This document shows, one piece after another, positions 49,865-60,900 of a stretch of 64,000 nt of DNA. The position numbers and the translations under genes are program-made. How positions within the stretch are numbered: the first letter of the stretch is position 1; each line of letters opens with the position of its first letter. The stretch comes from Sipunculus nudus (lineage: Eukaryota; Annelida; Sipuncula; Golfingiida; Sipunculidae), in NCBI GenBank assembly GCA_026874595.1, contig CM049309.1, positions 3,260,076 to 3,324,075 of the forward strand, given 5' to 3'. The notes below the pieces were generated by a model that had not been told where the DNA came from, made no database searches, and saw only the letters and a program-made list of their open reading frames with translations.

Positions 49865-51037
49865 CTAGAATATGGGTAGTCGACAAGGGACCACATGTAT
49901 CCGCCAAAATCAGAGTGGAATGGGTGAAGTGAGGCATTGATTGAGTGGCAAGGGGAAATAGAATGAGGTGTGTTGCGTAATAGCATGGATGTCTGCAGCT
50001 GAAATGTGTATGTAGGTGGCGCCCCCTGCAAAAAAAAATTGAGAAAGCTAACCAAGATGTATAAACATGTAAAATTTAAGGCAGATAAGTCAAACCACTG
50101 CTGAGTTAGGAGTGGTTTTATCCCACTGCAGACAAGCAGACGGACGCTGTGCAAAAATGGTTGCAGGTGGCGCCACCAGTTTTGTGTATGATAAAGAGCT
50201 ATGTGAGATCTATACACATGCAAAATTTTGGCCCAATCGGTCAAACGGTTCCCGAGATATGAGCTTGGATGTCTGCAGCGTAAACTAGAATGTAGGTGGC
50301 GCCACCTGTCATAAAAGCTAAAGGAAGTAAAAACCTGCAAAATTTTAGGCAGATATGTGAAAGCACTGCCAAGATATGAGTGATTTTATCCCATGGCAGA
50401 ATAACAGACGGACGCTGTGCAAAAATGGTTGCAGGTGGCTCCACCTGTTTTGTTTATGATAAAGAACTATGTGAGATCTATACACATGCAAATTTTCAGG
50501 AAGATACATCAAACCAGTCCAGAGATATAAGCATGGATGTCTGCTGCATGAACGTGAATGTAGGTGGCGCCACCTGTCATAAAATCAAGAAAGCTATCCA
50601 GGATGTATACACATGCCAAAATTCAGATGAATTTGTCAAACCACTGCGGAGATTTTAACTCAAGGCAGCTGAACAGATGGACACTGTGCAAACATGGTTG
50701 CAGGTGGCGGCAGCATTTTTTATGTATGTTATAAAGCTCTCCAAGGGCTACATTTGTACAAAATATTTTCCTGATCCGTCATACAGTTCCAGAGATATTT
50801 GGTTTATGTGTGGAAACAGAAGCACAAATAGACGCTGGGCAGAGAGGAAAGGTCAGAGGTCAACATCAATTGGTTAGGCACCAGTTCATATGTGACCTAA
50901 TAATTGGTGTAAGTTTTGGAAAAATAAGTCCAGTAGTCTCAGAGGAGTTCTCCGGAAACAAATGCGGCGGCAGCGGCAGGGGTGGCGGAACCCGGTCAAA
51001 AACTAAGTATCCGCAAAACTTCATTTTGGCAGACACA
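49865..51037 (+). mobile_element. TIR element, copy 2 (TGTATCCGCC ends)
   Basis: It has the same order as copy 1 at 23.6 kb: CTAGAATA, GGGTAGTCGACAAGGGACCA, TGTATCCGCCAAAA at 49896, tandem units with GGTGGCGCCACC (50166, 50295, 50563), GAGTTCTCCGGAAAC and a right end CATTTTGGCAGACACA, an imperfect inverse of the left end. It ends about 670 bp past the RANBP3 stop, so it may overlap the 3' UTR or transcript end. Confidence 0.75.
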
Positions 51038-51141
51038 TTAATAAATATGTAAATGGTGTTTGCTAGACTAAGGTAATTGCATGGACTAGCCTACTGGATC
51101 TTACAGTATGATTTAATAATTTATAGTTAACAAGGAATGCT

Positions 51142-51147
51142 TTTATT
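51142..51147 (-). terminator. Candidate RANBP3 poly(A) signal
   Basis: AATAAA on the minus strand lies about 560 nt past the stop codon. Another AATAAA (51711-51716) overlaps the final codons and is too early to serve. The choice is uncertain in AT-rich DNA. Confidence 0.25.
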
Positions 51148-51704
51148 TCTACAATGTTGCTCTTTTATAAAATCTCATTAAATATTCTGTCTGTTGTACA
51201 GCCCACCAAACAGTAGCTCTCTGTAAGTATTAGTGGTTTGCAATGTAATCAATCATATCGAAGATTGGTCATTTTCTTTCATAATCAAATCTGTTGCATT
51301 TTTGTAGCATTCTCAAATTGTTATGCATGCACACCAAAAAAGTCATATTATCTGGATAAAATTATTCTAATTCTGTACGAGATAATTCCTGGATTAAAAC
51401 AGCAAAGAGCATGAAAACCTAACCTTATGCAAAACATAAGTGTCAACAACCAGCCATTACCTTCACCTACCTACGTGATGTACAAGTTCAGACTGGATTT
51501 TCTGGGTCAATACATGTCTTTGAAGTAACTTGGGACAATATAATTGGAAAATTCTATACAAAAGATTTCATGGTATTATATAAAGTACATAAAATAATCA
51601 ATTAATAATCATTAATTAATTAATTGATGGTCTCTTTTATCTCATCAATCACTGAACATGATTTGGCAACCTATTCCTACCATAAATAAATACATACACA
51701 AACA

Positions 51705-51935
51705 TTAATTTTTATTCGTTGATGTCCCTGACCTTGGTTTTTTTATGGTGTCTGTAGAATCAGGCGACTCTGGCTGGTGCTGTCGTTTTCCATTTGACTG
51801 ACAGCTCTCCCTGGCCGCTGCAGCTTCGGCCTCCCCTGTTGATAACCGCTGGGAATTTTCTTGTTCTGTTACCTTCAACTGCTGCACACGCCAATCAATA
51901 GCACTGAAGATTTGATCAGCGTCCTTTGGATTAGC
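51705..51935 (-). CDS. RANBP3: RANBP3 exon N (last exon, stop codon)
   Basis: The final exon is 231 nt, read from phase 0, with acceptor TTTTGCAG and stop TAA at 51705-51707. It begins with ANPKDADQIFSAIDWRV, the C-terminal helix of the RanBD. The tail ends in a basic pair KR, 13 residues, then KKPR, a shape that fits a bipartite nuclear localisation signal (inference). An AATAAA overlaps the last codons; see the separate poly(A) candidate. Confidence 0.95.
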   Translation of the reverse strand, partial: ANPKDADQIFSAIDWRVQQLKVTEQENSQRLSTGEAEAAAARESCQSNGKRQHQPESPDSTDTIKKPRSGTSTNKN

Positions 51936-54900
51936 CTGCAAAATTATCAACATAAGTGGAAACTATACATCAAGATAATGAACAACTATGTTTATAATAA
52001 CGGTCTGACCATGGGTGTAAACTTAAATGTGGCAATATGAAGTACACCAAGTTATTCATATCATGACATCAATAGCATGTTGACCAGATATGGTTGGGAC
52101 ATATTTACTTTAATGTCATGTCAACTCTACTTTTGAGCTCAGTGTTTCCCCGTGTGCTGCTGTGGTATGATCCTTACCATTATAAGATATACCCTTAGTG
52201 TTTCCCCATCCATCGCTGTGATTCGAACGCCTTTGGTACTTGCTCGTTCCACGGTCATCCCTGACCACACCTTAGTATTCAAAATGACACGCAAGCTACC
52301 CTGGGTTCTCATCACTGTGGGCAACAAAACATTTCATAACATTATTAAGTTTACACATCAGCAAAAAACAAAATTAAACATTATATTTAAACATTTCAAA
52401 ATAACTTAAAGTTTCCACATTAGCAAACAAAACAAAACGATCTTTATTTTGGCTATATGTGTTTATGTCAATGATTCTTTTTATATTTTATAAAGACAAT
52501 ATTCAGACAAATATATAAAGAGGCTGTACCATCTGCCTCAAATATCATGTTTGAGTATCTGGAGAATCTGGGACTATGGCTGCATCATGTGCTGAGACGG
52601 GTTAACTGTGGCAACATTACGTGAACAAAATGTCTCACCAAAGGAGGATTTCAGAAAGAACTTAAACCAAACTTGTCATATTTTATTTTACAAACTATTG
52701 TTTTTATGAACATCAGCTCTTCCCATGTTATTGAAACACATAAGCAGAAAAAGAACATGAAAAATATCTGAATATGACCAAGAAACCAATTAGAGAATCA
52801 ATTGTCTTACCTAGTCTTGACTGAAAGGGTTTTCTGCTCTCTGGGCCGTGCATATCATTCAGACGTAAAAGTCCTCGACCTTTTTCTGACCAGGAATGTT
52901 GAGCTTTATCAAACACGAACAATTTACCTAGTATCTGTAAACACAACAAAATATCATATTAAGTGTCTCTAACTATATTTTTTTACCAGATTGAATTAAA
53001 ATATACAGCACACTTACACTAATGGGCCTCATAACCTATAACCTGTTTTATTTATTTAATATTAGTTATGCTGGAATTAGATATAGGGTGAAATTGTAAA
53101 AGGTAAAGGCATGGGTTTATAGTCTGATATCACTGAATATGTTGGACTCATCAAACTTTACTATTTGCCTCCCTGGTCTTTAGGGCCAGTGCATTCTTGT
53201 AGCTTTTCTCAGCAGCCCTGTCTGCTTCAGTGTTTAGTACTACATTCAGCACTTTACAGCGCTGCCTGTTCCGGTGCTTTGTACCAGTTTGAACAGACAA
53301 ACCTGAAACACGTTTGATTCATCCTCCTCCCCTGTTGTGACCTGAACCTCCTGATACTCGGGCCGAGCCTGGCGGGCCTTGTATGCTGCTGCTGACTCCT
53401 CTAATGAAGCATGAGGAGAAGTCTCAACATCTGGTGGTGCTGTAACATAAACAGCAATAAGACCATCATCTACCTAAACTTATATATTTAAGTCCCTACT
53501 CTGCTCCAGTCTTAATTTTTCTAACCTCTAAAACTGTTAACATGATATTCCTGTCAGTACTGGGCCACCAAATGAAAAAGAAAAGCATAGTTGCTACCTT
53601 ATAGCTTTACAAACAAAGCATACAGCTTACCAAAATAATTTTAAAATCAAAGGGCCCAAAGAGGAAGTGTCTCTTGTACGCTTTTACTTTAGCCTAGGAA
53701 GTAGTTATGTCTTTTTGTAAACTTAATTGTGAAACTAATGCACTAGCATGCTTGCTACATATATCTAAATCAGATCATATAAGACATACACAAACTGTGT
53801 TTGTATGAAGTATCAGTAGTCTAACTAGATGTGTCAGAACGACACGAATGCCCCCGCCTGGGGTAAATTAGAAACATTTGTTAAATTTTGTAAATTTTTT
53901 TAAGTTCAGGAGGTGTCGTGTGGTCAAAAGTAGGTCAACAAGGGCAAAATGCAAACTTGATCTGTAACGGGTCATTATCAAGCAACACACCAAAAATCAG
54001 ACCAGTATCTGCAGGCATTGTGAAAAAAAATCCATACATGTGCATTTTTCATAAAAATTTCTGTCTTTCATGAAATTTTCTATGTTCAGGATCTGTCATA
54101 TGGTGAAAAATAGGTTAACTGGGACGAAACGCAAACTCGATCTGTTAGTGGTCATTATGCACCCACAGACCAAACATTAGGCCAGTATCTGTTAGCATTG
54201 CATTGTTAAACTAGAATATTAGCAAAAGCTGATAATCAGTTATAAATTTAAATTGGAGAGGTATGTACCATGTTTCATAACAATCCACCAAATGCTTCCT
54301 GAGAGATAAGCTCCTAAGTTTTTTTCTATACTAAGCTCTGTGACCTTGGAAAGGAGGTCAAGATCACCCATCTTTGAACTTGACCAAGATTTTGTAAATA
54401 TAATGCAATAGCACTGAAGAAATGAAGTTCCTGTGTTGAATACCTTTGGAGATATCCTGCACAAAAGGCCAAAATTGAAAAATCCAATAAAAATTCATTA
54501 AAAAATTAGAAATTGCAGGTGGCGCTACAAAATAGTGCAGCTCATACAGACCATCAGTCACAATGATCATAATAAGTTTTGTGAAAATCCACACAATGGT
54601 TCCTGAGATATAAGCTTCTAAGCGTTTTTCTATAATCAGCTCTAAAATGTAGAAAAATGGGTCAAGGTCACCCATCTTCAAACTTGACCGAGATTTTATC
54701 GATATACATCTTCACTGATGAAATAAAATTCCAACGGTGAATCATTTTAGAGATATCCTGCTCACAATAAAGGTAAAAGTTAACAGACGCGGAACGGACG
54801 GACACTGGACAGACAGACAGACAGCTTGAGTGACAACAATAGCCCATCAGCCTATGAGCTGAGGGCTAAAAACAGCTGTACATGTACATTTGTCATGAAA

Positions 54901-57900
54901 ATTTATATTTTTCATGAAATTTTCTATGTTTAGGAGCCGTAAAACAATCAAAAGTAGGTCAACTGGGACAAAACGCAAACTCCACCTGTAACTGGTCAAT
55001 ATCAGTCCACACACCAAAAATTAGGCCAATATCTGCAGGCACTGCGAAAAAAAGTCTGTACATGTGTATTTGTCATGAAAATTTATATTTTTCATAAAAT
55101 TTTCTATGTTTAGGAGCCATAAAACGGTCAAAAGTAGGTCAACCGGGACGAAACGCGAACTCGATCTGTAACTGGTCATTATCTGCCCACATACCAAAAA
55201 TCAGGCCAATATCTGCAGGCAATGCGAAAAAAAGTCTGTACAACTGTTTGATTTTGGAATGACGAAAGGACGGAATGACGGACATAGGTACAACTATATG
55301 CCCCGGCCACTTTAGGCGGGGGCATAATAAAAAGTATATATATAGCGTCAATTCTCCAACAGTCAGACTCACAGCACTAAGACACACTCACATTCATACC
55401 GACATACAAAGAATCTAAAATTAAAAAGAGCAAAAAAAAAAGAAAACAAAGAAATCAACCTTATTTCAAACTGTGTGTTTTGTCAGTGCATTTGAGGTAT
55501 GTTGATGCTAAAAATGTTATGCACTGATTAACTTTAGTAGTACAAAGACCACCCAAATATAGCTGACTAATCTGACCATCTCTAAAAATGAAAACTACAG
55601 CTAATGCCTGAGGTTGTTTACTGTGACTCAGGAGGCTATCTATGGGTGGTGACTGGTGTTAGCACTAACCTGGCATTGCTGGTGGTGTTCTGGGCCTTCC
55701 AGGAACAGGTGACACATCATCTCCGCCAGCCGCTCCTCCCGTCACCCGGTCAGCGAGATTTTGTCCGAACAAGAAGCCCCCGTCTGTCGGGGCTGCTGCT
55801 GCTGATGCATCACAACTGGTGCTGGATACACAGCCCGCTTCATTCTGCAACAGCAACAGCAACATCATAGCATATCTAATAAATATGTACATATCATTTT
55901 AAATATCATGTTATAAATGTATATCCTTCTCCATGCATACATAACAACCTATATTCTATTCCATTACCTCAGTCCAGCTGTTTATTTTTTACAATTTTAT
56001 TAGAGTGTAATATATCTCAATTGTTGGCCCTCACGTAAAAAAATTAATAGGAGAAACATGGCAGGAATTATCTGACAGCAAAAAGAGTACTCTCCCTCTC
56101 ATGAATTTCATCCCATGAATTTAACATTTTAAAGGACTAAACAGATAAATCTTATAAAGACATTTTATGGACAGCCTAAGTTACACTAGACAAATTTATC
56201 ATACACAAATATTATGTCACAATGTAATTTGTATGTTTGACTATTATGCAACCTTTGTTATGTTACAAATATGTCCTATATCAAAGGGATAAATATGTAC
56301 ACCCACTTCTAATGCAGCTCTTCACAGGAAATGTCAATATGTACAATGTAAATATGTTTGTTTCATACTCATCTAAATTACTGGAAACCACAACATTCTT
56401 TCGGGAGATAAAGCCAATTTTTAGTCATAAATAAAATAAATCTGAAATAAAATCACAAAAATAAGGCAGACAGGTGTGTTGGGATGGAGTTAAAAAAATG
56501 TCCACCATGTCCTGTTGACATTTCTGACAGAAAAGGGCTTGATAATTAAGATCATAAACAGAACAGAAATGCCTGACTAATCTAAGGGCCGTTCAAATAT
56601 TACTGTGTTATAAACTTTGTTCATTTTAGCACAATAAATACCAGTATAACATTTATATGACTTATATCTAACATCTGGTCCAATACTTACAGATACCCTT
56701 TTGTCCATTCCTTGACCAAATATGAACTCCTTTGATTCCCTGAAAGTAACACATAAAAGGAAATTAATGTACGCCAAGTTCAAACATGAAGACAGCTTGA
56801 AATATGTCTAATAAAACAAGCTGTATTTAGTGCTGCAACAAATTTGATGGCTCTGATATATGTGGAACGCATTGGGCTTGGCATGCTAAATAGTCGTAGC
56901 GAGGAATTCTTAACCAAATACTAATTTTTCATCATAATCGTAATCATGTGTCATGAAAATTAAACAACATGAATGTTGAGGGCCATGAAAGAAGATTTTT
57001 AACTGACAAAAAGAGTGGCACCTGGCATCTATATCATACACTTAACTGGTCTGGCAAGCTGTACATGATGTTTTACTCTATTAAGTAGTTACATACTATG
57101 TTTTTTATGAGCATCTGTTCAAAAGTTCTGATTCGTTAGCACAATAAGCATTAGGGGGAGTTTGCCAGATATTCATTTGTTCCTTACCAGCAGTAAATTG
57201 ATTTTAATTATCATATATTTATTTAGACAAAAATTTCAACATTCTGTTCACCATTACCAACACCTATTTCTTTACAAGTGAAGTAGTAAAAGTTACTCAC
57301 GATTCTGTTTGTTTACAAGCAAAGTAGTTCTCTTTAGTGGCTTCAGATCCTGAGCAGAACATCTGATTGGCTGACACCGTGTCTTGTTGCCTGGTGTCCC
57401 GTGAGTTTGACACTTGACTGCTTTCCACACCCGCATCTGTCTTGGCTTCATTTTCTTTACTATCTTGCTCTGCAAGAGGATTTTTATAATATATTTGGTT
57501 CTTTCCTGCACTGCAGGTATAAAAAGCCTGTACCACAATTATTACAAAATGTATATATGATGTACAATATCATTAATCTTTGTAATTCATAATGGCAAAG
57601 GGCTGCATTTCAACATAAGCCCCGATGAAATACACTGACACAATGTAACATTGATCTTATGTGATGACGGTCAGTACTGTTATGATTAATATAATAATAT
57701 ATTGTAATTAGGTTATAATCAATAATTAAGAGGCCAGTGTCATTTTCAATAGTGTCCAATGGCCATGTCATTTTTAACTTGTAATAACTTCACATTTTAC
57801 AAGTGTTTCTGCAATGTTAATGGTATAAACTACTGATCAATATTCTGAAAAGTTAATGATATAGTCCACTATTTAATGCTATATATATATTAATGTTTCT

Positions 57901-60900
57901 AAAGAGTGAAACTCACCATTAGTTGAGCTGTTTGTTAGTGGACTCTGCAGGGTTGCTGGCTTCAATACAAATGATGTCTTACTGGGCACTATATCTGTAC
58001 AAAACAAAGCATGTCAGTGGATATTAGATATTACTGGTTGTCACTTAAATATTATTTGATGATTTGTTCGATCACAAAAACATACCTGCACCCCTTAGTC
58101 CCTAGGTGAGCAAATTTGAATTAATAATAAACAAGATGCTGATGATAAATGCTGCTGATTTAAAATGTAACAGTGTAGTTATTCAAATACTTATTTGTTA
58201 ATGTTTTATTAGATAGTTTGATAGTATCTGTCATGATTTTCATTCATTGATTATCATTCTAGAAATTCTTATCTCTGTAAATGCAAAGCACACATATCAT
58301 GTGATTGTTGACAACTGGCCATGTCATTTTCTGACACTTAGAAGATTTTCAACCACAATTTCATCATTCATAACATTAGGTCATCAGACAATTCTCTACT
58401 TTAAAATTGTTGCAAAACAACGCTGTCAGCTAATAAACCAGTAGATATATTTATCAAGACAACACTGAGATAGGTGGTCCAAGTACATTAATGGTCGATT
58501 AAAAAGCAAATATTTTACTGCTTGGTTTTCAAATCATTTACAAGAATACCGATTTTATCACCAATCTACAATCTGTATCCATGTATTTAAGTCTTATCTG
58601 TGATGGTAAAACAGAGGAATATTTCTGTGATTATCAAGGGTGCTCTTGACCTTTAATGTAATATTTAATATTTTAAGATGCTTAACAGTTGCACCTTTAC
58701 TCACCAAATTTGGCCTTATTAAAATTTGCTGTTTGTTTGTCGAGGGCAGAGGGTCTGAGAATAGAACGTCCTGGACTCCCAGCTGTTATAGCTTCACATG
58801 CAATAGCTCCTCCACCTGATAATATATCAAAATATTACCAATCAAAATGTCAATAGATATAAAAGTCATCCATCAGGTATGCTCAAGTGTTGCTAGACCA
58901 TGGATAGGTAGTCAAAAGAATGCATCCTTTGATATTGTTGAAAGAAGGCAACCAATGTAAAAGCTAAGCCTCTTCTTAAGCTGTTTATGTTTTGAAATTG
59001 TGAAATTGAAACAAACAGGATTTCTTACATATCTCTGATATCTTGTATATCCTACAATTCTTATTTTCACAAGAAACAAAAGAATATAACTTCTCTGTGG
59101 AGTCATTAACTATAACTACCCACTATAGTTCTGAAAACCTGATTAGTCTGAAGAACTGACTAGGCCCATTTTCTTCAAAATATGAATGATAACAGAGCTA
59201 TAATACATGTCAATGAAATACATCTTGTAAATTTTTTGTTCCATACAAAATATGTCACTGCTCAGCTACAGCTGTGAAAGAGATTGTTTGTGGCGCCACT
59301 GGTATTTTTGGATGAATCAAGATATCAAAGATCAATGGGCTCACCAAATTTCAAGATAATCCATATAACCTTCCTACTTTGTACACTGCCCAGAAATGTT
59401 TATATCAACTACTGGTCAAGGTCTGGTGACAACTTTGTACAACAAGAAAATCAGTAAAATTTATATGAATAATCACAACTGGCAGTGAAATATCTGTTTG
59501 TATGTTATAAAGGCTTGCCAAAAGGTAAAGATTAACTGAATCTGATATACTGACTAATCATACCAGCCTTAGACATTACTAAAAGGTAAACCATGAATGA
59601 TTATCTTACCAATGATGGCTGCTCCTCCTGGATGGAAATGAGATGGTCCAACTATGGGCCGGTCTTTCTTCTCATCTTAAAATATTAGGCATCACACTCT
59701 TGTTATTCACAAAATCAAACATTCTCATTGCAAATCTTTCTCAACGTATTAAATTGGACTTTGAAGATTTAATGACAGTCTTAGACAGTTTTGACAGTTT
59801 TAATTACATATGCTTCATATAATGAACATAATGAAAAGATACATTCTCATGTATCTACCTGATGCATAGGTATCACACTCATGATGCGAAATACTCTGGG
59901 CATTAGAAAAGCATATAAATGGGCGTTTTATTTCTTTTATTTTGTAAACATTCTAAAATAGATTATTTTGACAGACACATTTTAAATGTTATTATCTTCT
60001 CTAAGGCAGTAAACTAAACAGGATACAGGAGTCAGGGATAATGACAGAACTAGAGACACTGTGCACTCACCCTCTGAATCAGAGCTGACAGAATGTATGT
60101 GGGGAGCCTTGGCTGCAAACGGGTTCGGTGCCAGCTTGCTAGGAGCCAGAAGGCTGCCTGTTGATAAGAAAATGGAAGATTCTCAATATTTGTTGATTCT
60201 GAATCATTAGGGCACATTTTAGTTTTTCATGGATTTCCTGAATAATCAGTTTTCATGAACAGAGCTAAGTATATTCCATAATTATTATAGCATAGTATCG
60301 CACATATATGCAGCACATTTTCGTAATTAACTTATTGAAAAACACAATGCCCCATTCAATCAGTTGACTATATTAAATACAGTGATATTTATCAGACCAG
60401 ATAATGCATGTGCTCTTGTGTAATAAAAAAAATCTTTATTCTATGTTTATCTAAGTGGCCTTCAGAAAGATTTGAAAGGCAAAAGTATTTCACTACAGGT
60501 GATGCACTTTGATATTCCATTACCTTCTGTTCCTGTACCACATAGCACAACAGGTTTGCGTGTAAATGGATTGCTGACCATCCGACCAGACATACCTACA
60601 GCACAGAATGTTAGCATATCAAATATTCAAATATAGCAACTTGAAAAAAATATGTCATTCTGACCTACTTTTATCTTTCAAATGAGATCTCTTGAGGTAA
60701 AATTAGAACAGAAGTCTCTTGCCCTAAAAGTTTTGATTGGTTGCACACATGACAGACAAATAAAAACCTTATCACACTTGTGTCATTTTGCCCACAGCTT
60801 CCTAATGATCTACTTGCTGATGCAAATGAAATTCGTTATAATTTTTTTTGCAAATTTATGGAACATTAATTAAATGAAAATAAACAAGTAACATGTTTGG

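Noticed and set aside
49852-50340. 162-codon minus-strand ORF, the longest in the window
   Set aside because: It lies wholly in the TIR element, runs across its tandem units antisense, is not conserved as an ORF in the copy at 23.6 kb and resembles no protein family.
55604-55870. Plus-strand 88-codon ORF
   Set aside because: It is the antisense shadow of the RANBP3 exon with the FLFGQ motif.
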